Part shown: positions 12,921 through 27,338 of the stretch, one piece after another
Position numbering within the stretch: the first letter of the stretch is position 1
How the letters are laid out: every line of letters starts with the position of its first letter
Assembly: GCF_963662255.1 (NCBI RefSeq)
Contig: NC_085059.1
Span: forward strand, 9,271,234-9,335,233
DNA length: 64,000 nt
From: Cinclus cinclus
Taxonomy: Eukaryota > Chordata > Aves > Passeriformes > Cinclidae
Direction of reading: 5' to 3'
Made by a program: the position numbers and the translations under genes
Notes under the pieces: generated by a model
The model's database searches: none
Seen by the model: the letters and a program-made list of their open reading frames with translations, nothing else
Told to the model about the DNA's origin: nothing

Positions 12921-15729
12921 AAGTAAACAAGGATTAAAATCTTAGCAGCTATGATTGGATCTGAGACTTCCCTGGCTCTAAAACTTCATATCCATGGCTA
13001 GTCTTTTTTTTTCCTCAATCTCTTTTGGGGGATAAGGAGGCTGGACAGGCCCCCAAAATCTCTCTTAGACACAGCTTTACAAAATATTTAGTTGATGTTG
13101 TGTATTTCAGCAGAATACTCAATGCACCAGGGAAATTTAGGAGAGAAAAACCTGTGACTGGGAAGTACAGAGCAGTAACTGTTCAGTTCAGTACAGGGAA
13201 TCAATTTATGTGGCTGTAGGAAAGTAAGTGAATTCAGAGCTCAGAATAAGGGATAGCAGTCCTATCTGGATGTAAATCATGTGGCAAAATATCATCATCC
13301 TTGCTCTCACATCAGAATATCACTTAAAGAATTTCAAAACCTGAAGGGTGTAAGCATGGCCCTGACTTAATTTTGAGATATTATGGGGATGCAATTTTGG
13401 AATGAAATGAGCTGAATGAAATAATCGGGATGCTTGCATCCTTAATCTTTAGTTGATCTATGCATGAAAAAGGAATCTGGCAGTATGAACCTGCAGTGAT
13501 TTAAGCCAGTTGTCATTTTGTGTGGTTACAGGTCCACTTTGCTTGCAGTACATCTGGCCCTTGGGTGAGCTGCCTTAACTGGTCTAGGCCTGCTTTGGTT
13601 TTTCTCACTAGTGGTTAGCTTTCAGCGATCAGATCCTAGAGCTGTTTGTTTCCAAGACACAAATGTGATGTCTCTTGAGAAGGGGGAGTGGAGTGGTTTT
13701 GTCGAAAGGGCCGTTATGACAGTACACCTTAGACTTTGCTCTCATGTGTCAGAGCAGCACAAGTGATAACCTGTGGTCACTTTCTTCTAAGCCTACAGAT
13801 AACTTCTTGAATGAGAGTATGGTAAGAAGTGATGCAGTAATGATGTTCTGCAGTGTAGTGAACTCCAGAGAGGCTGGTGCACTAGGAAGAAGGAAAAAAA
13901 GCTGCATGATCCAGTATTTTTATTATTTAGCATTTCCTTTAGGCTGACATTATTAATTCCTGTGGTTTTTTGGGTTTTTTTCCCCCCCTTTATTAGCCAC
14001 AGATTCAGATCTAACCCTAGTCTGGCCTTTAGTGAAAGTTAAATGGCAGCTCTCCACATGAAGAGAAATCAGACCTACTTTTAAAGCTCCATGGGAAGTG
14101 GAGACAGGAGGCTTTTCCTACCCTAAGGCTGACAGAAGTGCTGCTGACTAAAAGCTTTTTTTGGAAGCTATGCAATGAATTATCCCAATGCACAGCTCAG
14201 TTGAAGGGAAAAAGATCTAACAAGCCTGAGTAGGTAATTTTTCATTAAGGTGTTAGTGAAGCTTGACATTCTTAATCTTGTTCTTCTTCCACAACAGAAA
14301 TCTGCTTCTAGCATAAACTGTATTCTAGAGGAGGGCTCAACAGGAGAGTCCAAACAGAGCTGTTCAAGAAACTTGTTTTTCTAGAAGACCTCTTCAATCA
14401 CTCTGTGTGAATTTGGTTTTCCCTTCATAGGAAATGAGCAAAAGAAATGATTGAGAAGTGGTCAGGCTTTACTTTGTGTGCTACAGCAGGCAGTTTGTTC
14501 TGTGCTGAGCAGCTTAAAGCTGAAACAGTTCTTCTTAATAGCTATTCTTTACTAAATAGTTTTTCTTTAATTTTTTTCTTCCTTATGAAATGTTTCTGTC
14601 TCTTTTAAAAAGATACTCCCTGTGGGAGTGCTTCTACCAAACATATGGATGACTTCATTACTTGATTCTGTCAGTTCATATCTTTGAATGATGAAAACAG
14701 AACTCTACCTTGTTACTGAATAAACACAGAGAAAAATGTACTTTTTAGTGTGTGGATTAGTACTACCTCTGTCATTCTGGGGCTGGAATGTCTGGCAAAA
14801 CACAAATGGAACAGTCTTCACACAGATCTCTGAGAAAGAAATGCTGTTACACCTTTTAGACTGGGAAACTACAGTGCCCCTCCATGCTTATAGTCCTAAG
14901 TGCATCCCTGCCCAGCATTGAAATAGCATTTTATACTTCTCCCACAGTCATGCAAGGAATTACACTAAATCTGAGCTAGAGGAAAATTATAGTCTGGATC
15001 TAACAAAGGGCAATGAACTAAGGAAATTGTCCGTGACCTGGAAATGAAAATTTCAGGTCTGAGACCCATATGAAACTAGTTAACCTCTGTAATTCACAGT
15101 GCTTTGCCTTGCTGGAGAGATGCTATGGCACTTGCTTTTCTGACAAAAGAGAGTTTTCTGTGTTTGTGGACTGAAGGGTTGTTTCCTGTGTCTGAATGCT
15201 GGTGCAGCACTGCAGCACTGAAGGCAGACATGGTTTTGCTGTAGTACAGATTACTGCTTTCAGAGCAGGCTTTGATTTTTCCTTATTGCCAGCCATCTGT
15301 AAATGAAACCACCAACACTGCAGGAAAGAAAGGAGTCAAGGTCCAAATAGAAACAATGCAAGCATTACTGGCCTGGGGAGATTGAGATCTGCACTCAGCT
15401 CTTCAACTTGAAAATAAATCCAGAGCTGTGAGTGACAGAAGCCAGTACCCTTTTTGCTCTACTCATTGTCTCATAGAGAAGAGTTGATTATAACTCCTCT
15501 CACCATTGGAAACATGAGTCCTTCTGTGGCCACAGAAGTGGACTAGGATTGAAAGGGTAGCTGGGCTTTGGGCTAGTCTGTGGAAGGTCAGAGAGCAGAA
15601 CTGGCAGCTGGGGTGGTCAGTGTGCCCATTGAGGGAGCTGGAAGAGGATGTACACAAAACTCTCCTTGCTTTGGTTTGAAGTACCTTTTAAACTTAAGGT
15701 GCTATGGAAAAATATGATGGAGGCATCTT

Positions 15730-15748
15730 CCCCCCCCCCCCCCCCCCC
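15730..15748. repeat. Poly-C run of 19 bases
   Basis: Nineteen consecutive C on the plus strand. Length may be affected by sequencing or assembly error at homopolymers. The complementary G run could form G-quadruplex structure. Confidence 0.9.
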
Positions 15749-16275
15749 ACTTAATTCTACTTGGTAAATTTGTGGCTTAAACCATAACTTAATGCAATTA
15801 TATATCAGCATTTTCTTTGTAAAATGTGTAGGTTTACAAAAATGTCTTCTGTTTCTTTGTGATAACACTTGAGCATGGCAGTTCTCAGGACAGTTTGTCT
15901 GTCTTTTAGTAGGAAGAAAGAAAAAAGCTATGTAATCTGGTGTTGGAATGTGGCCTCGATGACCAGTCAATGAGAACCATTGTTGCTCGTTATATGTAGT
16001 CTATTAGTTCTTATGAAATACTTCCTAAGGGTCTGGGCACTTTAGGTCACAAATATAAAATGAAAGTACAGTTTTTAAAAAATAATTATTGGGAAAACGG
16101 CAATTTTAATAAAAACTCCTATCTGATTTTTGAGAGATGCTGTAAAGATAATGACTTGTAATGGGTCTTTTTAAGTACATGTAGTTAAATTTCTTTAACC
16201 TATTCTGATTTTCATCTTCAGAGACTGCTCTGTCTTAGATGCAGAAAATTGTTTTAGCTGCAGCTGGTAGGAAAC

Positions 16276-16324
16276 AAACCATTTACTAAGGTGATTTATT
16301 TAAACCAAATACTAAGGTGATTTA
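16276..16324. repeat. 26-bp tandem duplication
   Basis: The block aaacca..tactaaggtgattta occurs twice, 26 bp apart, with two mismatches near its start. A short local duplication. Confidence 0.8.
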
Positions 16325-18002
16325 CTTCATGGGTTATCTATACAGATGATATTCCTACATCTGAACTCTTAGAACAATTTGCCTTTGCTTTTTTCATAGC
16401 TTCTAAATGCTTCAGCTATTCCTACTTAGACTGTCAAGTTGTATCTTCTGTTTTCCCTGAATTCTGGTTTCTGGGATGTGTGGTTACTCTTGGGCTTGGT
16501 CTGTTTGATGGAAGTGATTAACACGTGCTAACATAACCATCTTGAGAGATGACTTGGTTTTGTCTTGTGAACCCATTTACTTACCTTCATTGTGTTATCA
16601 TTACTGTCTTGTGAAATTGCTGATTATTTCCTGGCAGTTAATACCCATTTATTAGCTTTTCAACAGCCTTTGCAGTGCAAAATTCTTCTGTATTGTTTTT
16701 TACAAGCAGCTCCTGCAGAATCATGTTACCCTGCTGCAGTTTTCCTGTTTTGCTGTGGGTTCAGGTTGCATATCTGTTCACAGGTTAAAAGCAACTAAGA
16801 AACTCTGTGGAAGTCTTTGTTGCAGATGTCGATTCTAATTTTGCACAGCAAAGAAAACCTCAGGTGTGATATTTTTCGTTCTGTGTTTAGCTTCTATATA
16901 GTCACCTTTTTCTTGGATGGCTCTAGGAAACTGTATATGATGATTGTACCTTCTTACTCTGCTTCCCCTCCCTAAGTTTTGGCCAGTTTGACAAATGAGA
17001 CTTTAAGTCAAGTATAACCATCTGAATGCATCCTTAACTTGAAAGCTATAAAATTTTCTTCCTTAAGTATTTTTAAGTTTGAATTGATGTTCAGCTCATG
17101 TCTCAATGACTAAAGGAAGGAAAAAAAAAACAAGGAGGCTGAAGAAAAGGGGTAAGGCTTGTGGCAAGGATATTTTTTAGGACTTAAAAACCTTTAACCT
17201 CATGTTTTCTGTGTGACTCTGGGCAACTTCCTGGGCTCAGGTTCTCAGTTCACTTTAAAGTACGTGCTGAGATTAACGAAATGCATTTCTTTTTCATCTT
17301 TATGTAATTGTAGGTGCTTTTTTTTTTTCTTTGTGCCATTTAGAGATTGGCCCATTGGGGCCATTTGGAGAACTTGCTTAAAGAAATTTTGCCATCTGAA
17401 GTTCCTTGACCCTGGCAATGCTCTCCCTCTGGTGCTCTGCTGTGGGGTGTTATAGTCTCACCTTGGGTCAGTTGTCTGTTTTTATTGTGAGATACTAAAG
17501 GCAAATTGACGCTTTTCCATCATTTGGGGCAAAGATTCAACTTGGTCTTGGAGGTATTTTCAAATTTAATGGTTCTCTGATATGCAGACTCCTTGTAGAT
17601 TAAATCTTACTCTTATTTTAGTTTGGAATTTGTCAAAAGTAACTGTATTAGCAGACTGTAGCAGGTTTAATTTGTTGCTGTTTTTCAGGTGAGAGAAAAA
17701 ACATGTATCTTACCTGCAATGGACTGGAGGATTATCTCTCTTGTATGGTGTGTCTTATTGCAGACAGTCAATAAAAAGAAGTCATGAAACACATCACCTG
17801 AAGCGGAGTGGTTCGGCAGAAATAAGACGTGAAATCTGGTGTCTTTTGTGAAGCACTGGAAAAAAAATGTGGACAGTGAAAAACATCACTAATTGCTGCA
17901 AATTATTGACACCTTTTTCTTGTCCAAAACAGTGTAGGTGAAGATGATTAGACTCAACTTTAGGTCTATTAATTTTCCAGTAAGTTTGATGAGAGCTCAA
18001 GA

Positions 18003-18043
18003 TTTTTCTTTTTTTTTCCCTTTTTTTTTTTTTTTTCTTTTCT
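18003..18043. repeat. Pyrimidine-only tract
   Basis: 41 bases containing only T and C, mostly T. Low complexity. Confidence 0.9.
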
Positions 18044-18636
18044 AATTAAGGCTCTTGATAAAGAATAAGAGATATTGTTTGGTGTTTTCCTTAATAGTGT
18101 TTCTTTAAAAGATACCAGTTCTTAATAAATGTCAAAATGATTTAGCATGATTGGGCAAAGAGCTGTACTCTTCCCTACAGGTCCTTGGTAGAAGAAAGTA
18201 GAAATGCTGCAGGTTCTGGAAGTTTTGGTGCACGTGTTCAGACACAGCAGCTCAGGGAATTTATTGGAAAGCGATCCCAAACCCAAACCTATGCTGGGTT
18301 CTGTGCTTGCAGAAGGGAGATGCCTTGCACTAGGGCAGCATCTGGTTTTAGGCTTGTGTAACAGAGCGCTTGACTGTGTGGGATTTTTCATTTGTCTAAA
18401 AGCAGGCAAGTAAAAGTTTGTCAGTAGTCAGCAATTTACAGAATATTAGCTTTGAGTTGGATTGTATTTAGTTCTGTGGCAGCTCAGAGAGGAAGCTATT
18501 TGTGTGTGTAGTGACTAAATGGAGTGACGCTGGTGCCCAGCTTCTTTAAAAACCTCTTGTTTTTTAAAAATTGCCTGCTTTATGAATTCAGTCTCACCTT
18601 TTGAAAGGTTACAGCCTGGTATTTGATCAAGGATCT

Positions 18637-18656
18637 ATTCTCTCTGTAGAGAGAAT
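18637..18656. repeat. Short perfect palindrome
   Basis: A 9-bp stem (attctctct with agagagaat) separated by two bases. No terminator or RNA function is implied. Confidence 0.8.
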
Positions 18657-18926
18657 GAAAGGGTGATTGACCTATAATGTACCTTATGATTGGCTTTGAG
18701 AATATGTTGATGATGGGAGGATTGTTGAAGACCAACAGGTGACTTCCATTTATATGTTTGCAGGTGGTAGGGGAATGGTAGTTGAGTTTTTCATCCTTTC
18801 AGTCTATTGTTTCTATATAAGTTCAAATTAGGAGTCACATAAAATTAAAATAGGGTTTCCAATAGTCCAGCTTGTGTTAATGTTGATTCCAGTGTTTGTT
18901 CCTGGTACAGTGGTGGCATTTACATG

Positions 18927-18999
18927 TGGCACAGCAACTTACATTTTATTACCAAATGGTAGTAAAATGGCACAGTGATTTACATTTTATTACCAAACC
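18927..18999. repeat. 41-bp tandem duplication
   Basis: The block beginning tggcacag and containing tacattttattaccaaa starts at 18927 and again at 18968, with a few substitutions between copies. Confidence 0.85.
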
Positions 19000-21903
19000 T
19001 TGGGGAATGGGATAGGGATACAGTGAGAATAAGGTAAAAATGTTTTTGTGTTTCAACATTTACAGATCAATATCTAAGATCTAAGCCTGTATTGTTCCTA
19101 CTGCTGCAGAAGTGTCACACATGGGTTGACAAAAGCTCCCTAGATTAGAGCACTTCAAGAGCTCACACTGACAGGCATTATCAAGACACCAGCTACATGG
19201 AATTGGTCTGTGTATGAAATCTAAGGGGTCTGCCATGCCAACCAGTGCCCAGTGAATTTCTTTTAGTGGTTGCACTTTGTCTTTGTAGGTTTCCAGATGC
19301 AGCTGGTAATGCTGTGCCAGGTTAGGGGGGAATGGGGGGGAATTGCTGCAGCAGGATGTGCTCGTGCCCCATCTCCTCTAATTAAACCCCTCTGTCTCCA
19401 CACCACACACCATGATTCTCAAGCTGTTTATGAACACAGTCCCACACGAGGACATACCTGGTGCATGTGCTGCTTCCCGGGGGAAGGTGTTACTGGGTGA
19501 TAAAACATTGTCTGATTGTCTGTGCAAACTGAACACTAATGATGAGTGAAGTTACTCTTACCTTGAAGGTGTTGGACAAGTTGTTTTTTTTTTTTCCCTG
19601 AAGAAAGATACAGATAACTGAAGGAATTTGACATGCCCAAGTTAAGGTTTTATTTTTGAACTAAATTAAGAGAGGCTAAGTATAGTGATTTCAGGCTCCA
19701 GTAATTAATTGCTTATGGATAAAGAAGGAAGAGTGTCAACTCTTCTCTTGGGTCAGCATAAGATCAGTCTGGTCAATCACTGGCAGTCTCTGGAGGAGGC
19801 AGCAAATGTATTAACTGATACTTCACTCAATCTTTAATATTTAGTAACGGCTTTTCCCAATTCCTCTTCTTCTTAGGATGCGATGACAGATAAAGCAATA
19901 GCTTAAATTATTAAAAAAAATTATTTAAAAATATATTTCTGACAACATTGTTGATAAGGCATCAGGGACAAGTTGTACTATAAATGAATTGTATAAGAAA
20001 CTGGTCTATAGTTTTCTGTTGTCAGTTTGGTACTCTGAGGAGGTTTATACCTCTGACAGCTGACCTCTGGATGCATTTCAGGGTAACCTGCAAAGATGAA
20101 CTGTATTCCCTCTATAAATAGGGCAGATGAACATTTGAAGACATGACCCCTCATTCTCTTAGTAGGAAGAATGTTGTGGCAATTGATAAATCAAATTATC
20201 AGTTTCAGGGCTATCAGGCTAATTATGAACCTGAATAATTAATATGTTTAGAGTATGTTGATCTGTTTTGAGACTGATCTAAGAGGAAGGTGATACTTCT
20301 CCTCTTCTTATTGGCCAAGCATGCCATAATGGTCTTTCTCAGAAGTATGACTCCAAGTATTAGTGCTTTTTCACCATACAAATGCAGGTAGGGTTTTGTT
20401 GTGATTTAAAAATTACTATTACAGCACAGAAAGCAGTTTTGTTTAATGTTAATAGAAATTTAATCTCGTTGTCTGTAATAAGAGGTAGGTGGGGAAGGCA
20501 GGGAGTAGAAATTGGCACAGAGAAGGTAGCCAGTTTTGAAGAAATTAAAAAGTAGTAATGTAATTAAGACTAGAGGGAAAACTAAATATATTTTGAGAAA
20601 TATCAATCTGTGAGTTTTTTGGTTTAATTGATTCAGCGTTTGGAAGCCCCATGATTTAGGGATGGGGAATGAATTCTTTCTACTTTCTTCCATAATTTAA
20701 ATAAAATTTCCATCTTTTCGAGAGCAAATCTCTCCCTGCAATTCTCTTTGAGTATCAAACAAAAGAAGTTCATTGAAAACATGAGGAGTGAAAGACACTG
20801 TGGTTTTTGTTTTCTTCCTTCTCCAGTTAAAGGTATTTGAGTTCCCAAGTTACATGGCATTTAGGTTTCATCAAATTTTATGCCAGAAAATTCCTAACTA
20901 GCATTGTTCAGAGCTGGGAATAGGATTCACAAATGGCTTATACTTGGCCTTATGCTTGTTTGTTGTTCTTGGGGACAGGAATTCTTCTCGTCACGCATTG
21001 AGGCACATATATATTGATTTAAAATAAAGTTCAAAACCAGCACAGGGGGAACAGTCTTTGGCAACTGAATTCTGGTCATAACTACTAGATCTCTAAGAAT
21101 GTCTATTTATATGATGCATATATTGGAGTTGCTATTTTTTTTTGTTGTTTTTATTTTTTTTCCTTTAATGTAAGTGATACCCTTCTGTTGTGTGTGTATA
21201 AAGTCATGTAGTAGCCTGTCTGAGGAACTTCGGGACATACTGCAGAATTTTATTCCCATAAATGCTTTTGAAGTTGGAGTCTTTGAAGGAGCTCTAAAAG
21301 AAAAAAATCCAACAGTTATGTGAACTGTATTTGGGATCAGGGAGAGAGGGAGAAGTATGTTCATAATAGTCTGGTTTGTAATGGTCTAGAAAAATTATTG
21401 CCATCTTGAACTGAGATATTTTAAGTGATGTGGGAATTATTTCTTTAACACATAGAGTATTTGTAAAAAGCTAATAAGAGAAAACATTGCAACTCTCATA
21501 TTGTGATCAAATTCTAAATTAGTAATTTGAGTGACTTGCATTAAAATTGAATGCGACAACCAGTTCAGTTAAACATAGGTAGAAATTTAGAGGTGTAACT
21601 TCTTGCTTCCTACTGATACACCTGATCTTGTTTGAAAATCTGGCCATATGGAAGTGATGAATGGTGCTGAAAGTTCTAGGAGACATCAAAGATGTGGGAT
21701 TTGGTAAAGGTCATTAAATGTTATTTTTAGGAAGAAAGTACTTGCTCTCCCTCTGAAATTAAACTGAGAAAAGAAGCCTTTGCCCTGCATGGGAGCAGTG
21801 GTACATCTTAATAAATGAGGGCTTCCTTGTTTACAGCAAGAAAAAGCTGTCCATTTTGCACCCTATTTCTTGTGACTGTTTAAGCAACTAAGTATGTTAA
21901 ACC

Positions 21904-21919
21904 TTTTTTTTTTTTTTTT
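21904..21919. repeat. Poly-T run
   Basis: Sixteen consecutive T. No attached retroposon body was recognised. Confidence 0.9.
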
Positions 21920-22196
21920 GTTCAGTTTAATGTTTTTGTTTCACTTTTCTATTTTATGAAGGCAGGATTTTCTTTGAGATCAAGTGCCCTTTAGGTCTTT
22001 TAGCTAATGCAGAACTGGATGGAACAGCCAATTTTGGATGCTATGCTTATTTCCTCTAATGTGAGCTGTAGTTGGAATGATTGAGGTTGATAGATCAGTT
22101 CACGGCCAAATAAATACATTTTTCCTTTAAAATGTTGGGGGCAAGAATAGCCCTTTATCCTTCTGAGAGATTAAAAGCTTCCTTAATGGCACTGCA

Positions 22197-22231
22197 TTAT
22201 TTATTTATTTGTTTATTTCTTTGTTTATTTA
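22197..22231. repeat. (TTTA)n-type microsatellite
   Basis: Imperfect TTTA repeats with G and C interruptions. Confidence 0.85.
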
Positions 22232-25200
22232 AAATGTAGCTTTTCTCACTTTACTGGTGAGAAAAAACCCCCAGAGTTGAGGAAGCAATCAATTCAAAAA
22301 CATTGCTTTCTACCCTCCTTTATTAAATTATTTTAGATTAGCTGGTGGTTCACATTTTGGATCATGTTAATTTCAACAATGTGCAAATGACATTTGCAAT
22401 TTAGCCGCTCGTTGATTGACTGTTGCCAAAACAGGCTTTCCTTTTCTTGTCAGAAGAGGGTCTAGTAAAAAGTTACTGAAATGAATTATGAAGAAAGTAA
22501 TTTTCAACATTATTGAATGGAGGTAAATCTGCTTTTAGGAGGCAAGGAAAACAAAAGTGAAAGACACCTCTTTCCTTGTCCCATTAATCATGATTGAAAA
22601 TGCCACTGTAAATGGTCAGGGTTTATATGTTGTGATACTCTGGCAAAACCAAACTCAGATAGACCTCTGGAAAACTCGCTTGAACTATTTACTAAATATC
22701 ACACTTTAAAATATTCCATCCCTGCTTTCACTAATCTTCAGACATACAGGTGAATCTGGGATTCTAGTAACAGTCTCAGTTGGGTGTTATAGGTGAAAAC
22801 TTATGATTTCACCTTTCAAACAGGCTTTTAAATAAGGAGACAATGCTGGTTACTGTGCCATTCTGGGATTTTAGACAGTAATCTGATGGCCTGACTTGAT
22901 GGTTTTGGATGGTATGTACAAAATGACTTTGTCCTGACTGGGTTAGCAGTAAATGACTGAATGTTTTTCACTCTGGTTTCATAAAGCTTTGTATATTTGT
23001 AACCTGGCTGTGGAAATACCTCCATAGCAAGCACACAGGTTGATGTGTTTTCATTAGTATACCGTGTCATTGTGCACAGAAATCGTATGGAGAAATAATC
23101 AGAAAATAAATTTGCTCTTGTAATCATACATCCATTTCATCTACAGGTATTGTTCCAGAAATGGAGTTCAGGTCTTGATTCAGCAAGAGTTTAATTTTGT
23201 GTAAGTGTTCAAAGTAGGAAACCTGTGACATCCAAACCAACTCTTATGACTATGATGCATGTGTGACTGTGGCATTACTAAAGGTCTTAATTTCTAAGTT
23301 ATTTGGGTAGGAATCTTTGCAGAGATGCCAGTGGGAGTACCCTGCTCTGTGATACTACATGAGTGGTAATATTACAGATTCTCCATGCCCTCAGAGTCAG
23401 AGCAGAGATTTCTTTGGCCAATGCCTCTGAGCTGATGATAGCCAGAGATTGTTATGGTGTTGAAGAAAAAAGGGAGCAAAAGTGCCAATTTCCTCCTGCA
23501 GATAGTCCATGTTAGAAGGGGACTTAATCAAAACATCATTACTTTAATGAAATTCTCATATAAAATGCAGGACACTTTATATATAATTTATCTAAATTAA
23601 TTACTTTCTGCTATTAAAAGCAAGTCATATGAAAAATTATTTGTTCTGCCTATTCATCCATTCTTTATCAGACCTTTTCCTACTCTGATGCAACATAAGG
23701 AGCAGAAGCAGCCTTTTTCATGGTACTGAGTGGATTAATTTGCATTGATCCCAGGCTGAGTTATTTCACCCAAGACAGCACTCAGTAGTTTTAATAACAT
23801 AGTTAACTTAGGCATAGAAAAATACTATCATTTTGCAAGTAAGCAAAATACAAAATTAATTATTTTAAATTGTTATTTTCAGTTGGGGTTTTTTTAAGTT
23901 ATAAAATAAATTAAAAAAAACATAAACCAGCCAATTTTATGTGTACATACTAACACAAATCTCAGGTAGGATTTTGTGCTCATGTTACAAATAAGAAAGC
24001 TCCTAATATCTTTCAGATTATAAATTGTGTTTACACTTCAAATTTATCTGTAAAAATCAGATGCATCAGAAAAAGAGTTTCTCCATCCAGTTAGAGTAAA
24101 TGAAGACAAATACCTCAGAAGCAAGGTGAATCAGCTTTGAAAATACTGAAGTATTGCCCTGTGGGTCACAAAGTGTGAATCCTGGGTAGAAGTTATGTCT
24201 TAAACTGTATTGTCCATAAACCTGTTGTTTTAAAATTTTAGGGATGATCAACAAGAATAAGCAAAAGCTGAATAGCTTGTTTCTGATCTGTGTTAAATGT
24301 GGGGCTTTCTTCATGGCAGCAGTAGGATACTGCAGCATGGTGTCTTCATGGATTGGGGTAGAACCATATCCAAATTTCTTGATGTGGATTTGGGTTTGGT
24401 GTCCAGTGCTGAATCTGCTACTCCATAGCCAGGGTACCAGAGGCAATACTTGGAATCTGAGACTCTGAAGTCCTCAGGTTATTGGGAGGAAGATGCTGGG
24501 TTGGGCAGAGCAGTTGCTTTGACCTTGGCTCAGCATGGAGTTTTTGCTGCCATCTGAGTGCCTGGGCCAGGTTCTGTGGGACTGCAGGGCTGTACATCCA
24601 GTGTGTCTGGCTCCAGAGCTGGGATCAGTTCTCTCCATGGTCCCTTTGTGGTTGTCCCATGAAGATACAGATAATGATATGTGGTTGCTGAGCTGTAACA
24701 GTGTGTAATATTAAAATCAGATTTTCCTTACAGAAACAGATGCAAGTTTTCAGTGCAGTTGTCTTTTGAAAGCTTGCTCACAAACTGGAGCTGGCACACT
24801 GGACTGTGTGAATGCTCTTATCTTGTCTGAGCACACAAGCCTTCATTTTCTTAGTGGGAATTTCCTAAACAGTTTTTTAAAGGGATTACTCACTTTGATA
24901 TGTACTAGGAGCAGCTGTTGTGCTGGTTCTTAGCTCACAGTTGGTACCTAAAACTGGCACAGTGTCTGCAGCACAAGACTGATCACAAACCCGTGTTCAG
25001 GGCTCTGTCACCTAGAACAGGGCTGCACAGTGGGAAAGTGGCTTCTCACCAGCTCATCTCATCTGAGTGGGCGGGCTGTCATGGCAGAACTGATGTAGCA
25101 TAGATGCAGAATCATTTACAGCTACTGTGTAAGCACATTAAGCTGTGTCCTGTCATACATATAATTTCACAAGGCAAGAAACAGGGAGAGGGTTCAGCGT

Positions 25201-27315
25201 GCTTTTTAAATAGCTGAGACTTAGCAATTAAAACTATTTTCATTTTTACAGTAATGTGGGATTTTAAAAACAACTAATTGAAGTATTTTTAATGTTACTT
25301 TCTGAGCCATTCTAATACATCTGTGTAGTTATAAACTTAGTTGTCATACTGGATATTTTTCCCAGCATTTTACTTTATCTGGGAAACTTTAAGGCAACTT
25401 ACATTTTCTTCTAGCTTTTGAGCTTTGAATATTGGTGCTCTTATCAGAATGTCCTGTTATTACTCAGACTATGTGAGCCTGACAAACTTTGTTTTGCTCA
25501 GGTTTCATTAAGTCTTGATTCAGAAAAAGAAAAATGAATGTTTCTCAGTGTGTACCCAGAATGCACAAAGGCATTTTCCCAGGAACAGGTTCTGTCTGCT
25601 GACAAAGGTTTTGTGGAACATGTCCATTCAGCCTGGTGGCTAGTATATTTTGTTGTGGGTGGGAAAAACAGTGGAAACAGAGTAGTCTTTGGGGGTCTTT
25701 TGAATAAATGCACAAGTACTGTAAAGGAAACTTGAGTTTCTTGTGTGTTCTGAATAGTGTCTATAGTCCATAGCTAAACCCAGTGGAGTTTCTCTCATAT
25801 TTACAGAACATTGAAGCAGAGAATGGTAAGTTTGAATAGATTACCTTCAGGAGAAGTCAGCCTAAATACTGTTCTAGGTTTAAATTTGAAGGATATCTGG
25901 AAGAGCCTGGATAAGCACCTGAACTTTGCAGTACTCATTTGAACTGTTGGAAGGTAGATTTCTGGTAGCTGGAAGTCCCTAGCTTATTTTTTCCTTTACC
26001 TGTGAGACTTTGATTTTTCCCCACACAAGTGCCTTTGCTTGCCATTGATTCTTGGCAGTAGCAGCTTGCTCCCTGGCTAACCCAAATGTGCTCATATTCA
26101 GGTGGGAAAGGCTATTTTAGGCAAACTTGACAGCAAAGGTCGAACAGATATCATTGCTGGAAAAATATGACAAACACAGATTTTAGCAGCTTGGTCTAAT
26201 TAGAGCCTCTAGGCAGACATGGTTAGCAGCTCCCAACCTTCCTAGTTTATACTGGTCATATTTTTGCTTTGTTTTTTTGCAAACAAATTAAAATGGACAC
26301 TGCAGCATCCTGAAATCACCCTTTGGCTTACTTCTGGGACTTGACTGAAGCCAAAGATATGCAGGTGGTTCTGACAGCTGCACTCAGCAATAGACTCTAG
26401 TCTTGTGCCCACAGAAAGTAGGTTAATCCACTGCTTCTGGCATCGTGGGTTAGAAGAAACTCTTTGAAAATACAACTGTTGTACATTTCAGTTATACACT
26501 GAAATGCTCTGTTTCCCTTTCCACTGTTAAAATGCGTTTAGTGAGATTTTCTTCTCCTTTGTTAGCAATTGTTAATGATTATACCTTTAGTTTTGCAATG
26601 CACTGTATTTCAAAACCTGAGTTTGCTGAAATAAAAAATTGAGTGATTTTTTTTTTTTTTTGGCAGATGGAATCAAAGTGCACGTGCAAATATTTGTAAT
26701 TGTCACATCTATGTGGGAACTTTGGTAATTTATTTCTAGTAGGAAAAATACAATCACTTCAATAAAATCAGTCTTTTGGGCAAGTTAGGTTTTTACTTTG
26801 AGCTCTGATGAGCTGGGTAAGTTTGTTTCCACTCAGTGTAAATGTGGTTCAGATTAGAATGCATGAATAACAAAAAGGCAAAATAACAGGCATGTTAATG
26901 GGTACTGATTAAACTCAGTGAGAGACAAATGCATTATTCCTACATTATTAACTTTCTGACACAGTTTAAATTGCCATAAATTAAATTTGCATGAATGGTT
27001 TGGACCCCTGTAGAATAAAATGCTTGGTTGTGATAATAGAGTAGAAGGAAATTTAAGTCAAAGGTGAAATCTTAACTGATTGAGAGCTGATGAAATTTCT
27101 TATCTGTGTTGACAGTGCAAATTCCTTGTACTCTGGGTCACCCTAGTGGGACCAAGCATCTTCACAGTAATTAAATCACTCTCTAACACCTCTCTTTCTG
27201 AAATTGAGGCTGTTTGGGAGATACTTTTATTGCTGTGTCTATGGGCCCTAGGGAGGTGGGAGAACCCAAACACTGAAAGGAGGACAAGGGGAATGGAGTC
27301 AGAAATTTACATTTG

Positions 27316-27338
27316 TTTTTTTTTTTTTTTTTTTTTTT
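27316..27338. repeat. Poly-T run of 23 bases
   Basis: Longest T run in the window. No adjacent LINE or SINE body or target-site duplication was recognised, so its origin is open. Confidence 0.9.

Larger units (their letters stand above)
8760..18636. other. Unique AT-rich DNA, no gene seen
   Basis: No protein gene, tRNA, rRNA or further transposon was recognised. It contains a TA-rich microsatellite (12884-12920), a 19-base C run (15730-15748), a 26-bp tandem duplication (16276-16324) and a 41-base pure pyrimidine run (18003-18043). Open frames of 60-117 codons look random. One of them owes its glycine run to the C tract read on the minus strand. Confidence 0.5.

Noticed and set aside
15617..15970. 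117-codon frame with a poly-glycine run
   Set aside because: The glycines come from the 19-base C run read on the minus strand. No other protein feature.
24066..24446. 126-codon minus-strand frame
   Set aside because: Overlapped by a plus-strand frame, no motif or domain, consistent with chance in 64 kb.
25807..25825. 19-bp microexon between an ACAG acceptor and a GTAAGT donor
   Set aside because: The two motifs are each common and the segment is too short to support without RNA evidence.
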